This document shows positions 1-8,376 of a stretch of 64,000 bases of DNA, in pieces. Position 1 is the first letter of the stretch; each line of letters starts with the position of its first letter. The notes below the pieces were generated by a model. That model had not been told where the DNA came from. It saw only the letters and a list, made by a program, of their open reading frames with translations, and ran no database searches. Position numbers and translations under genes: made by a program. Source of the DNA: Clostridiales bacterium (GTDB taxonomy: Bacteria > Bacillota_A > Clostridia > Oscillospirales > Oscillospiraceae); contig DXTB01000001.1 in NCBI GenBank assembly GCA_019410105.1, positions 186,001-250,000 of the forward strand. The letters are read 5' to 3'.

Positions 1-1
1 T

Positions 2-484
2 ATTAATGAGTCTACTACATATGCTTCGGCCTTTGTGGGCGGCGATTTGACCCGGGCCGCGGCGTTAGCGGGGATTGTATCGATTGCCAACGGCGTGGGA
101 CGGGTGCTTTCTGGCCAGCTTTTTGATGTGAAGGGCTACCGGACTGCAATGCTCGGCGTCAGTGTGCTGTATCTGGCAGCTGCCGGCGCACTGACGCTGT
201 CCCTGAAAACCGGCAGTGTGCCGGTTCTGGCGGCAGCCTTTTTGCTGACAGGGTTGGGATACGGAGGTGTGCCGCCTCTGAACTCCGCCTTTACTGCACG
301 TTTTTTTGGCCGGGAGCATTATGCGGTGAATTTCAGTATTATAAATATGAATCTGATCGCCGCATCTTATCTTGGCCCTGTCTGTGGAGGCGGCAGCTAT
401 GGCGGCACATTTCTGGCCATCGCCGCTTTTGCCATTGTCGGTGCGGTGATTACCCTGCTGATCCGGAGACCGGAGCAGCACTGA
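2..484 (+). CDS. MFS transporter, C-terminal part (5' end outside window)
   Basis: The reading frame is open from base 2 to the stop at 484 with no start of its own in good context, so this is the last 160 or so residues of a longer protein. It is very hydrophobic, with about four membrane segments separated by short loops containing GRVLSGQLFD and LTGLGYGGVPPLNSAF. These resemble the second half of major facilitator carriers of the oxalate/formate antiporter type, including the small-residue-rich helices and the FFG motif followed by a Tyr-Ala-Val-Asn stretch. The CoA-transferase gene begins 21 bp downstream, so the carrier probably imports or exports an organic acid handled by that operon. 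The substrate cannot be told from the sequence. Confidence 0.8.
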   Translation: MNESTTYASAFVGGDLTRAAALAGIVSIANGVGRVLSGQLFDVKGYRTAMLGVSVLYLAAAGALTLSLKTGSVPVLAAAFLLTGLGYGGVPPLNSAFTARFFGREHYAVNFSIINMNLIAASYLGPVCGGGSYGGTFLAIAAFAIVGAVITLLIRRPEQH

Positions 485-505
485 TACCTGATAGGAGGGT
501 TTTTC

Positions 506-1840
506 ATGAGTGTTTATGAGGAATATCAGAAAAAACTTGTCACAGCGGAAGAGGCTGTGAGACTTGTTAAGGACGGCGACTGGGTGGACTATAGCCAGAC
601 CTGCTCCTTTCCCGAGGCCCTGGATGCCGCTCTGGCCGCCCGGAAGGGGCAGCTGAGGGAGATCAAGGTCCGCAACGCCATTGCCATGAAGCCTATTCAG
701 GTGGTGGAGCGGGATCCGGAGCATGAGACGTTTATTTACAATGCGTGGCACTGCTCCGGCCTGGATCGCAAGTATGTGGACAAAGGCTGGGCCTATTATT
801 CTCCAATGCTGTTTCGGGACTGCGGCTCCTATTACAGCCGGGGATACGCGCCGGTAAATGTGGCTATGATTTCCGTGGCCCCCATGGACAAGCACGGGTA
901 TTTCAGCTACGGCCTGACCAACTGCTGTATGCAGGAGATGCTGGACGCGGCGGAACACATTATTTTGGAAGTTAACGAGCATATGCCGGTCATTTACGGA
1001 TCAGAGGGGGATCACATCCACATCTCCGAGGTGGATTGTGTAGTGGAGGGCCACAAGGACATCTGCCTGGCTCCCGGCGGCAGCGCCAGCGAGATTGATA
1101 AGCAGATCGCGGCCAATATTTTCCCCTACCTCTACGACGGGATCACGCTGCAGATCGGTATCGGCGGTATGCCAAATGCCTTGGGGGGGCTTATTGCGGA
1201 ATCGGATCTTAAGGATCTGGGTATGCATACGGAGCTGATGAGCGACGGGTACCTGAAGCTCTATCAGGCGGGCAAAATCACCAATAAGAAGAAAACGCTC
1301 AATCGGGGCAAGGGCGTATTCTCCATCTGCTCCGGGTCCCGGGAACTGTATGAGTTCCTGGATCAGAACATGGACATTTTGTCCGCGCCCATGCGGTATG
1401 TGAACAATCCGGAGACCATCCGGCAACTGGATCACTTTGTGTCCATCAATGGGTGCATTGCTATGGATCTGTACGGGCAAGTTTGCTCCGAGACCTCAGG
1501 TACCCGCCATATCAGCGGAACTGGGGGGCAGCTGGACTTTGTCACCGGTGCGTACATGGCAGAGCATGGACAGGCATTTTTGGCCATGCCTTCCACTTTT
1601 ACGGATAAAGAGGGCGTAAAGCACTCCCGGATTCTACCCAAATTTACAGACGGTGATGTCATTACCACGCCACGGACTCAAGCCCCCACTATGGTTACAG
1701 AGTACGGGACAGCGCGTCTTTCCGGGTTATCCACCTGGGAGCGGGCGGAGAAGATTATCGCCATTGCCCACCCGGATTTCCGGGAGGAATTGATTGCCGC
1801 TGCACAGCAGCAGAAGATCTGGCGTAGATCGAACAAATAA
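506..1840 (+). CDS. Acetyl-CoA hydrolase/transferase family CoA-transferase (4-hydroxybutyrate or butyrate:acetate type)
   Basis: 444 residues, the usual length for family I CoA-transferases of the butyryl-CoA:acetate and 4-hydroxybutyrate CoA-transferase group. The motif LGMHTELMSDG near residues 238-248 carries the glutamate (about E243) that forms the covalent CoA-thioester in this family, and GTGGQLDFV near residue 340 matches the conserved CoA-binding loop. GIGGMPNALG near 218-227 is the other family signature. It should move CoA between acetyl-CoA or a similar donor and a carboxylic acid in the cytoplasm. AGGAGG lies 8 bp upstream of the ATG. It sits between an MFS carrier and an aspartate-dehydrogenase-like gene, so the acid may be a product of that pathway. 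The exact acid is unknown. Confidence 0.85.
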   Translation: MSVYEEYQKKLVTAEEAVRLVKDGDWVDYSQTCSFPEALDAALAARKGQLREIKVRNAIAMKPIQVVERDPEHETFIYNAWHCSGLDRKYVDKGWAYYSPMLFRDCGSYYSRGYAPVNVAMISVAPMDKHGYFSYGLTNCCMQEMLDAAEHIILEVNEHMPVIYGSEGDHIHISEVDCVVEGHKDICLAPGGSASEIDKQIAANIFPYLYDGITLQIGIGGMPNALGGLIAESDLKDLGMHTELMSDGYLKLYQAGKITNKKKTLNRGKGVFSICSGSRELYEFLDQNMDILSAPMRYVNNPETIRQLDHFVSINGCIAMDLYGQVCSETSGTRHISGTGGQLDFVTGAYMAEHGQAFLAMPSTFTDKEGVKHSRILPKFTDGDVITTPRTQAPTMVTEYGTARLSGLSTWERAEKIIAIAHPDFREELIAAAQQQKIWRRSNK

Positions 1841-1874
1841 TGACGGCTGTATCCTGTTAGAGAAGGGAGAAACC

Positions 1875-2624
1875 ATGAAGAAAGTTTGCCTTGCAGGCTG
1901 CGGCAGGCTGGGACATGTCATTGCCGACGGCCTGATGGCAGGTAAAGTGCCGGGTGCAGAGCTGACCGCTGTTCTGGTTCAAACAGCGGAGAAGCTTCAA
2001 GCGGAGCTGGGGTGCCTGGTTACAACAGATCTGCAAGACTTGCTGTCGGCAAAGCCGGCATATGTCATTGAGTCAGCGGGAAATGGAGTGGTGAGACAGA
2101 TAACCGTTCCGGTGTTGGAGGCGGGGGCGGATTTGATCGTTTTGTCTACCAGTATCTTTGGAGAGTCTGCGTTTTATGACCAGGCAAGGGCCGCAGCGAC
2201 AAGATACGGCCGACAAATTCATCTGGCCCATGGCGTCATTGGGGGATTGGATGTCGTTGAAACGGCTGCTATGATGGGGGAGGTTACTGCCGGACTGACA
2301 AAGCGGAAATTTTCAAAGGGCTCTGCCAGGAGCGACGCGGCGCTGGATGCCCTGGCGGACGAGTTTCACGCAACAGCGGCAGAAGCGATGGAGCAGTATC
2401 CGGATCAATTGAATGTGGCAATTTCTCTCGCTTTAGCCGCCGGAAATCTGGAGAGGACAGAGGTTCATGTTTCTCCAGCAGAGATGGTAGACTTCACTAT
2501 AAGGTGCGATGGCATATTCGGCGAGGCAGCCTTTTATACGCGATTGGGAGATTCGGGTCCGGATTTGGCGGCGTGGAGCGCTCTTGCAATGCTTCGCAGG
2601 CTCACATCCCCGATCGTTTTCTGA
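1875..2624 (+). CDS. Aspartate dehydrogenase-like NAD(P)-dependent enzyme
   Basis: The start is the ATG at 1875, preceded by AGAAGGGAGA; a longer frame upstream overlaps the CoA-transferase and has no family similarity. The 249-residue protein begins with a Rossmann NAD-binding motif (GCGRLGHVIADGL). It carries the L-aspartate dehydrogenase signatures ESAGNGVVRQ, the loop IVLSTSIFGE, HGVIGGLD near residue 120, and PDQLNVAISLALAAGN near residue 180. Family members interconvert aspartate and iminosuccinate/oxaloacetate with NAD(P)H, and one branch (NadX) feeds NAD synthesis. Here the neighbours are a CoA-transferase and a convergent operon for amino or dicarboxylate use, so a catabolic role on an aspartate-like substrate is more likely than NAD synthesis. 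No nadA or nadC homologue is visible in the window. Confidence 0.8.
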   Translation: MKKVCLAGCGRLGHVIADGLMAGKVPGAELTAVLVQTAEKLQAELGCLVTTDLQDLLSAKPAYVIESAGNGVVRQITVPVLEAGADLIVLSTSIFGESAFYDQARAAATRYGRQIHLAHGVIGGLDVVETAAMMGEVTAGLTKRKFSKGSARSDAALDALADEFHATAAEAMEQYPDQLNVAISLALAAGNLERTEVHVSPAEMVDFTIRCDGIFGEAAFYTRLGDSGPDLAAWSALAMLRRLTSPIVF

Positions 2625-2637
2625 TCTACATAATAAT

Positions 2638-2681
2638 AAAACACATACCGGGCTGAGCTTACTCAGCCCGGTATGTGTTTT
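2638..2681. terminator. Bidirectional intrinsic terminator between convergent operons
   Basis: A perfect 20-bp inverted repeat (2638-2657 with 2662-2681) encloses a CTTA loop. One side ends in TTTT and the other starts with AAAA, so it supplies a U-tract in both directions. It ends the plus-strand operon at 2624 and the minus-strand operon at 2707. Confidence 0.93.
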
Positions 2682-2706
2682 GTTTGGATGAAGTGCCGCG
2701 CAGCTC

Positions 2707-3432
2707 TCAGTTCTCCGCATATGGTTTCCGGCCCAATAAACCAAGACCGGGCAGGGGTGCCCGATATCCGATGCGGCGCAGGGCGTACCAGATAGTGGCT
2801 TGATTGCTGGTGAGAACAGGAAGGCCTGTGGCTTTTTCCAGGGGCTCCACCAATTCCACTGCGGAGATTCCTGTGCAACTTATAAACAGTGCGTCCGCTC
2901 CGGAGAGATCCTGCGCCAAGGCAAGCTTGTAAAATTCCTCGGGCTGGACGAAGGGAAGAACCGTGGTGTCTTCAATGCCCAACCCCTGGATGGCCGCGGT
3001 CTCATAACCTGCTGAGGCCAGGAAATTCACCTCCAGCGTATTGAGCGCATCACTGTATGGAGTTACGATGACCACCTTTTTCACGCCAAGGAAGGAGAAA
3101 GCTTTCATCAGAGCTGTACTGGTGGTGATGGCCGGGATACCGCTGACTTCCCCCATCTGGCGGATCAAGGTTTCGTCAAAGCCGGGTCCCCCCACCATGC
3201 TGCCGGTGGTGCAGGCGAATACCAGAAGATCAAAGGGAAAACCGCGGTACATGGCGGCGTAAGTCTTTACCTGATCCGACATTTGGGAAAGGCCGTTCAG
3301 TGTTACGCGCTGATAGGGAAGCGCCGCGGTAGCCAGAGCCATGCCTTCGGGCAGATATCTGTGAAAATCCATCTCTGTGGATGGCGTGATGCCTGGCCGA
3401 ATCAGACCAATTCGACCTTTATCACCATACAT
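2707..3432 (-). CDS. Asp/Glu racemase-fold protein, maleate isomerase/arylmalonate decarboxylase family (two Cys)
   Basis: 241 residues, typical for the aspartate/glutamate racemase superfamily branch that holds maleate cis-trans isomerase and arylmalonate decarboxylase. Both catalytic cysteine positions are filled: C74 in VFACTTGS and C186 in LFISCTGIS. The N-terminal RIGLIRPGITPSTEMDFHRY and C-terminal VLTSNQATIWYALRRIGY blocks also fit. Two cysteines favour isomerase or racemase chemistry over the one-Cys decarboxylase. It is the last gene of the minus-strand operon, 9 bp after a paralogue without either cysteine, and is followed by the shared terminator. The likely substrate is a dicarboxylate or 2-substituted malonate taken up by the TRAP system encoded upstream; this is inference. 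Confidence 0.82.
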   Translation of the reverse strand: MYGDKGRIGLIRPGITPSTEMDFHRYLPEGMALATAALPYQRVTLNGLSQMSDQVKTYAAMYRGFPFDLLVFACTTGSMVGGPGFDETLIRQMGEVSGIPAITTSTALMKAFSFLGVKKVVIVTPYSDALNTLEVNFLASAGYETAAIQGLGIEDTTVLPFVQPEEFYKLALAQDLSGADALFISCTGISAVELVEPLEKATGLPVLTSNQATIWYALRRIGYRAPLPGLGLLGRKPYAEN

Positions 3433-3441
3433 AAAAACACC

Positions 3442-4188
3442 TCATTTAATGTGATGATAGGGTTTTGCGTTGAAAATCCAACCTAAGGCGGGAATTGGCT
3501 GATAGCAGTCCAGATATTCCAGCGCATATAAAAGGGTAAACTGCTCAGACAAAAGAAGAGGAATTCCGAGCGCCTGTTCAACAGCCGGGATGTTATCTGG
3601 AACCTGCAGACCCGAGGCGCCGAGCAGCAGTACGTCTGAACCGGAGCGCTTCAAAGCTTCTGTGTCAACCTGCTTCCAGATGTGTGTCCACTCCAGTTCT
3701 TGAATTTCCCGAATGGACTGGCAGGCTTTCCCGTCTGGACATACAATCTGTTTACTATAAGAAATATCCACGCCTTGCCGGTGCAAAGTGGCTCTAAAAA
3801 GGAGATTCAATTCTTCCTGATATGGTGTCAGCAGGGCCAGCCGGTTGAGGTGAAACCGCTTCAACAAATTGACCAAAGCCACAAGGGAAGTAATGCAGGG
3901 AATTCCGATACGCTGCTCCACACAGTTTTGCAGCATGGCATCCCGAAAACAGCCCAGCGTCAGACTACTGGAGATCAGGATGTCCGGTTCGGCGTGGCAC
4001 AGGTCTTCCGCTGCCTGTTCCGTTTGCGGGAGCATCTCCTCCAGCGTTTTTACAGACAGCCTGTTCAGGGCGATACGGTTTGTTGCCACAGCGATCCCGG
4101 GCGGCGCAAAGCGATGATAGGTAGCTTCGATATTGACGTCAGAAGATGGAACAATCAGACCTACTGTTTTGGTATAGGGGCCTTGCAT
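3442..4188 (-). CDS. Asp/Glu racemase-fold protein lacking both catalytic cysteines
   Basis: The start is the ATG whose first base is 4188, with AGGAGA eight bases upstream; a longer frame reaches into dctM and is unlikely. The 248-residue protein has the same layout as its downstream neighbour (TKTVGLIVPSSDVNIEATYHR at the start, LSEQFTLLYALEYLD near the end). However, the first Cys position reads ILISSSLTLG and the second LLLGASGLQ, so neither catalytic cysteine is present. It may bind a related ligand without racemising it, or use different chemistry. It is a paralogue of the protein at 10137-10844, which has lost the same residues and sits by the regulator. Operon position is between dctM and the two-Cys homologue. 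Confidence 0.75.
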   Translation of the reverse strand: MQGPYTKTVGLIVPSSDVNIEATYHRFAPPGIAVATNRIALNRLSVKTLEEMLPQTEQAAEDLCHAEPDILISSSLTLGCFRDAMLQNCVEQRIGIPCITSLVALVNLLKRFHLNRLALLTPYQEELNLLFRATLHRQGVDISYSKQIVCPDGKACQSIREIQELEWTHIWKQVDTEALKRSGSDVLLLGASGLQVPDNIPAVEQALGIPLLLSEQFTLLYALEYLDCYQPIPALGWIFNAKPYHHIK

Positions 4189-4223
4189 AGCAGTTCTCCT
4201 TTTGAAAAGACAGCAGGGGGAAG

Positions 4224-5498
4224 TCAGGAACCCATCATCAAATTGGGTAGCCACAGAGAAAATTCAGGCACAAAGGCTATCAGGAGCATGCACAGGATCA
4301 GAATAATCAGATAGGGCATGGCGGCTTTTGACACATAGCCGAGACTGCGCTTGGTCATATTCATAGTCACAAACAGGTTCATGCCGAAAGGAGGTGTGAG
4401 GTAGGATACTTGGGCGGCCATGACGCAGATGATGCCAAAATGAATCGGGTCTACTCCATAGGAGGCCAGCGTGGGAGACAGGATGAGACCCAGAATGATC
4501 ATCAGCGCAACCAGCTCCATAAAGCAGCCTGCAACGAAGAAGATGCCCATGATGACTAGCAGGAACACGGTGGGAGAGGTAATGGTAGTCACGATCCAGT
4601 CGCTGATAATGGCAGGCAGGCGCTGGGTGGTGATAAACCATGTAAGAAGCTGGGAAGCAGAGATGATGAAGGTGATGCCTGCGGAATTGACCAGACTGTT
4701 TTTAAAGGCGTTGAATAAGTCCTTAAAGCTGGTGGTCCGGTAAACAAACAACTCTACCAGGATTACGTAAACAATAGAAATGGCGGCGGATTCGGTGGGA
4801 GTCGCCAGACCGCCATAGATGCTGCCCAAAATAATGACGGGATACAGCAGAGCGGGGATAGCCTTGAAGATGATTCCCTTAGCCTCGGAAAAGCTGTAGC
4901 GAATGGGCTTGCCGTACTTCTTGATAGAGCAGACCACATATGTATATACGCCCCAGGCCAGCGCCAGGATGAGGCCGGGGACTACACCGGCCATAAACTG
5001 CCGGCCGACAGAGGAGCCCAACGCCACGCACAGCGCGATCATGGGAGCACTGGGCGGGATCAGCACGCCGATAGAGCCGCCGGCGGTAATGCAGCCGATG
5101 GACATTTCATCTGGAAATTCCTGCTCCTTTAGGGAGGGGAGCATAATGCTGCCAATGGCCACAATGGTGGCAAAGGAGGAGCCGGAGATAGCGGCAAAAA
5201 ATGCACAGGCAGCAACGGCGGCGATCACGCTGCCGCCGCGCATACGGCCAAAGATGATGGTCATGACCTGGCACAGATATTTGGAAGTAGAGCCCCGGGA
5301 GGCAATGGTTCCAGAAACAATAAAGAAAGGGATTGCCAGAAGGACATAATTATTCAGGCCGCTGAACATCTGCTGGACCACAATCTGCAGCGGCGTACCG
5401 GAATAAAGAATGACGCCCAGAGTAGAGGCACCCAATACCACCATGGAGATAGGAATGCCCAGTAACAGCAGGACAAAAAACGCAACAATTACAATCAT
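4224..5498 (-). CDS. dctM: TRAP transporter large permease subunit (DctM family)
   Basis: 424 residues, the standard DctM length, with about twelve hydrophobic helices. It opens with a membrane segment ending in LGIPISMVVLGAST and includes the family blocks SGSSFATIVAIGSIMLPSL, GGSIGVLIPPSAPMI and ATPTESAAISIVYVI. DctM is the Na+ or H+ driven channel of tripartite ATP-independent periplasmic carriers for organic anions. Its start overlaps the end of dctQ by four bases, giving translational coupling. It belongs to the minus operon led by the MmgE/PrpD gene and should import the substrate of those enzymes. Confidence 0.95.
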   Translation of the reverse strand: MIVIVAFFVLLLLGIPISMVVLGASTLGVILYSGTPLQIVVQQMFSGLNNYVLLAIPFFIVSGTIASRGSTSKYLCQVMTIIFGRMRGGSVIAAVAACAFFAAISGSSFATIVAIGSIMLPSLKEQEFPDEMSIGCITAGGSIGVLIPPSAPMIALCVALGSSVGRQFMAGVVPGLILALAWGVYTYVVCSIKKYGKPIRYSFSEAKGIIFKAIPALLYPVIILGSIYGGLATPTESAAISIVYVILVELFVYRTTSFKDLFNAFKNSLVNSAGITFIISASQLLTWFITTQRLPAIISDWIVTTITSPTVFLLVIMGIFFVAGCFMELVALMIILGLILSPTLASYGVDPIHFGIICVMAAQVSYLTPPFGMNLFVTMNMTKRSLGYVSKAAMPYLIILILCMLLIAFVPEFSLWLPNLMMGS

Positions 5499-6019
5499 GT
5501 GGCGGATCCTCCTTCCTGGGTGGTTACATCAGGGAGAGCAGCCTTTCCGGCCAGTGATTTTACGTTGCAGATCACAAGGTACAGATAGCGGATGCCGGCC
5601 ACCAGCATCCCCAGTGGGATGATGAGATAAGGAACATACATGGGGATAGGCACGGAAGATGCCATAGAACCGGTGGAAATCATCCGCAGGATCTGCTGAT
5701 AGCCGTAGAAAGCTACCAAAAACGAAAGAGCGGCACAGAACAGGTTGCCGATAAACAGCACGGCGTACCGGGGCTTATTGTGAAGGGCATCAGTCACAGC
5801 GGTCATTTTGGGGTGCTGGCCTGTTTCAATGGCAATGCTGGCGCCTAGGAAGGTGCTGAATACAAAGATATAGCGGCTGAGTTCCTCCAGCCAGGCAAGA
5901 CCGCTGTCCAAAAAGGCGCGCATAAAAATGTTGACGACAATACAGATGCAGAGGAACGCCATAGGAAGTACCAGTAAGATATACTCCAATCGGCGAAACC
6001 ATTCAAGTGCTTTTTTCAT
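5495..6019 (-). CDS. dctQ: TRAP transporter small permease subunit (DctQ family)
   Basis: The start is the ATG at 6019, preceded by GGGAGG in the mRNA; the frame runs further upstream without family similarity. The 174-residue protein has four hydrophobic helices and the DctQ hallmark LAWLEELSRYIFVFSTFLGA, where the aromatic-Glu-Glu stretch follows helix 2. It forms a complex with DctM in the membrane. It is separated from dctP by 112 bp containing a GC-rich hairpin and overlaps dctM by four bases. Confidence 0.93.
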   Translation of the reverse strand: MKKALEWFRRLEYILLVLPMAFLCICIVVNIFMRAFLDSGLAWLEELSRYIFVFSTFLGASIAIETGQHPKMTAVTDALHNKPRYAVLFIGNLFCAALSFLVAFYGYQQILRMISTGSMASSVPIPMYVPYLIIPLGMLVAGIRYLYLVICNVKSLAGKAALPDVTTQEGGSAT

Positions 6020-6093
6020 GAATTGTAAGCCTCCCAATATGCGACACAGAAGTGTAAAACCGCAAAGTCTTTTGCGGCAGGGTGTTTTATAGG

Positions 6094-6120
6094 ATGGGGC
6101 GGCAGAAGTTGCCGCCCCAT
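6094..6120 (-). terminator. Intercistronic hairpin between dctP and dctQ
   Basis: An 11-bp perfect stem (6094-6104 with 6110-6120) encloses a 5-nt loop in the gap between the binding protein and the permease genes. There is no clear U-run after it on the minus strand, so partial attenuation or mRNA 3'-end protection, giving more binding protein than permease, is more likely than full termination. The second TRAP locus has a hairpin at the matching place. Confidence 0.65.
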
Positions 6121-6131
6121 TTGGTGTTGCA

Positions 6132-7202
6132 TCAGCCGCGCAGGGCGTCGATTTTGTTACAGACCAGTTCGTACACCGCGGGATCAATCTGAGGGACGTA
6201 AGTGTCGTAAACGGAGGAGGTGGCGTCCTTAAAGGCCTGGAACTCCGCATCGGTCAGCTCCGTGATCTCCACGCCGGCCTCCTCAGCGGACTGGATGGAA
6301 GCGTCCAGCTGCTCATGGATAAAGTCCAAATAACCGTCGCCCCAATTGGCCTCGGCGGTTTTGATGGCATCCTGCTGCTCAGGGGAGAGTCTGTTCCACA
6401 CCTCGGTGCTGATCAGCAGGGGATTGCTCTGGATCATGTGGTTGAGGACGGTGTGATATTTTTCCACTTCGGCAAACTTCATCTTTGTCAGCATATCGGC
6501 TCCGTTGTCCTCAGCGTCGACAACGCCCTGCTGCAGGGCAGAGTAAACCTCGGAGAAGGCCATGGTAGAGGGGACGGCACCCAGAGCTTCAAAGGTATCG
6601 ACGTAGATGGTGCCGGCCTGGATGCGGACCTTCTGACCAGCAATATCGGCGGGAGTGCGGACGGTGTGCTGGGTATTGGAGTAACCGCGGGATTCGCCAG
6701 AGGAGAATCCAATCAGGGTGATACCCTTGCTGTTCATGATCTCATTTGCTTTGGCGGTCACCTCTGGATCTCGGGCCACATTAATGAATTCATCAATATC
6801 GCTGAAGAGGAAGGGCAGGCAGAAGGCATAGAAGTCCGGCAACATGGTGGCGATCTCATTGCAGCCGACCATGGCCATCTCCAGCGTTCCGTTGGACAGA
6901 CCATCCAGCATGACGACGGCGTCACCCAGCTGAGACTGCGGATACACTTCAATGAGAACCGCACCGCCGGTGGCTTCCTTGATTTCGTCTGCCATGGTCT
7001 CAGCGGCGATCTGCAAAGAGGACGCGGGAGGCCCCACATGCCCCAGTTTCAGGGTAATGGGGTTTTCTGCGGTGGGATAGTCGGCCTCCTGGGCGGATGT
7101 ACCGGCTTCACCGGAATTTCTGGAGGAGTCGGCGCCGCCTCCGCAGGCGGCAAGAGTCAGAACCAGTGCCAGCGCGAGACAAAGTGAGACAAGCTTTTTC
7201 AT
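6132..7202 (-). CDS. dctP: TRAP transporter solute-binding protein (DctP family lipoprotein)
   Basis: 356 residues. The N-terminus is a lipoprotein signal with lipobox LTLAACGGG (Cys near residue 20), so the mature protein would be tethered outside the single membrane. The body follows the DctP pattern: LKLGHVGPPASSLQIAAETM at the start, VYPQSQLGDAVVMLDGLSNG, and the central VRIQAGTIYVDTFEALGA holding the conserved arginine that salt-bridges a substrate carboxylate. The family binds dicarboxylates, 2-oxo acids, sugar acids or amino acids. The linked enzymes favour an amino- or dicarboxylic acid here. A good GAAAGGA site precedes the ATG. Confidence 0.93.
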   Translation of the reverse strand: MKKLVSLCLALALVLTLAACGGGADSSRNSGEAGTSAQEADYPTAENPITLKLGHVGPPASSLQIAAETMADEIKEATGGAVLIEVYPQSQLGDAVVMLDGLSNGTLEMAMVGCNEIATMLPDFYAFCLPFLFSDIDEFINVARDPEVTAKANEIMNSKGITLIGFSSGESRGYSNTQHTVRTPADIAGQKVRIQAGTIYVDTFEALGAVPSTMAFSEVYSALQQGVVDAEDNGADMLTKMKFAEVEKYHTVLNHMIQSNPLLISTEVWNRLSPEQQDAIKTAEANWGDGYLDFIHEQLDASIQSAEEAGVEITELTDAEFQAFKDATSSVYDTYVPQIDPAVYELVCNKIDALRG

Positions 7203-7243
7203 GAGATTCCATCCTTTCTTTTCTATGCAGTATGCCGGAAGGC

Positions 7244-8317
7244 TTACAGGGAACCCTCCTGAAGGAACTGGTTGATCTGCTCCGCATTCATTCCAGACAT
7301 GCCCAGCTTTTCCAGTGTGCGGCCGCTGGCATAATAATCGCTGCCGTTAATGGCAGAGGCCACGGTGACAAAGGCGCGGGCCAGAGGCGCGGACAGACCC
7401 ACAGCATCGGCCAGAGAGGAAAGGAACGTGGCGCCGTTCTGGGCATCCTCGAAGATGTAACGGTCCTGCATGGTCAGGGGACCCTCCAGACTGCGGAAAC
7501 CGTTGAACTGCGGGAACTGCTCCTTGTCGGACAGCTGCTTCATAAAGCCGACAGAGGAGCGGACTGTGTAGCCAAGCTTTTCAGAGATAGCGTCCCGCTC
7601 ACTGCCCAAGGTTTCGATCACTTTCAGAACAGAGGGAGTCAGGCCCTGATCATAGAAGCAGAAGTTTTCCGTACGTTCCACAGCCCCGGTATTCAGAATG
7701 GAGCCGCCCAGGTGAACAATAATATTGGAGGCATTGAGCGTGGTCTCAAAGACGTTGACTGCGGGGATGCACTTGTAGAACTCGCCGATGACCGCGCAGA
7801 GCTTTTCGGTGTCTTTTGCAGGGAAAGCGGCGATGGTCTTGGGCTTGCCGCCGGGCATGCCGATAAAACCGGTGGCGTTGGGACGGATACGGCAGGGGAA
7901 CATGTTGCCTTCCAGTTCGCCCACCACTATATCAGCAGTGCAGTTTTGAGCCTTCATGACCTGACGCAGGATGATAGAGCCGCAGCTGCCGGCAGAGAAC
8001 AGGATGGTCTGCCCGTCTTTCAGATAGGGAACCATGGCACTGGCCAGCGCCTCGTGGCGGGTGGAGAGAGCAGTAACAAAAATAACCTCTGCTCCGGAGA
8101 CAGCCTTCTGGAAATCGCGGGTTACTTCTGCAATCTCAGCATAACCGGTGGTAGCAAGACCCGTCAGCTCGAAGCCGCCGCGAGCTTTGATGGCGGCGAT
8201 ATTTTCATCGCACCAGCCTTCCTGCTCGCACAGAGTGACCTGATGACCCAGAAGAGTCAGCTCAGCGGCAGTGCAGCAACCAGTGCCGCCCGCCCCAATG
8301 ACAGTGATTTTCCTCAT
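7244..8317 (-). CDS. NAD/NADP octopine/nopaline dehydrogenase family protein
   Basis: 357 residues. The N-terminus RKITVIGAGGTGCCTAAELTL is a Rossmann motif with the GxGxxG pattern. The middle has the family stretch EVIFVTALSTRHEALASAMVPYL and the C-terminal all-alpha domain carries NIIVHLGGSILNTGAVER. This last block matches the HP(G/A) region of opine dehydrogenases (octopine, nopaline, ketopantoate-reductase-like fold), with HLGG where HPGP-like residues are usual. Such enzymes make or cleave N-(carboxyalkyl) amino acids using NAD(P)H. Its place between dctP and the MmgE/PrpD gene points to oxidative cleavage of an opine-like or secondary-amine dicarboxylate. That substrate is inferred, not shown. 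Confidence 0.8.
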   Translation of the reverse strand: MRKITVIGAGGTGCCTAAELTLLGHQVTLCEQEGWCDENIAAIKARGGFELTGLATTGYAEIAEVTRDFQKAVSGAEVIFVTALSTRHEALASAMVPYLKDGQTILFSAGSCGSIILRQVMKAQNCTADIVVGELEGNMFPCRIRPNATGFIGMPGGKPKTIAAFPAKDTEKLCAVIGEFYKCIPAVNVFETTLNASNIIVHLGGSILNTGAVERTENFCFYDQGLTPSVLKVIETLGSERDAISEKLGYTVRSSVGFMKQLSDKEQFPQFNGFRSLEGPLTMQDRYIFEDAQNGATFLSSLADAVGLSAPLARAFVTVASAINGSDYYASGRTLEKLGMSGMNAEQINQFLQEGSL

Positions 8318-8376
8318 GACAAAACGCTTCCTTTCTTTGTTTGCTGAATAGATCTGAATGGTTGATCTGCAGGGAA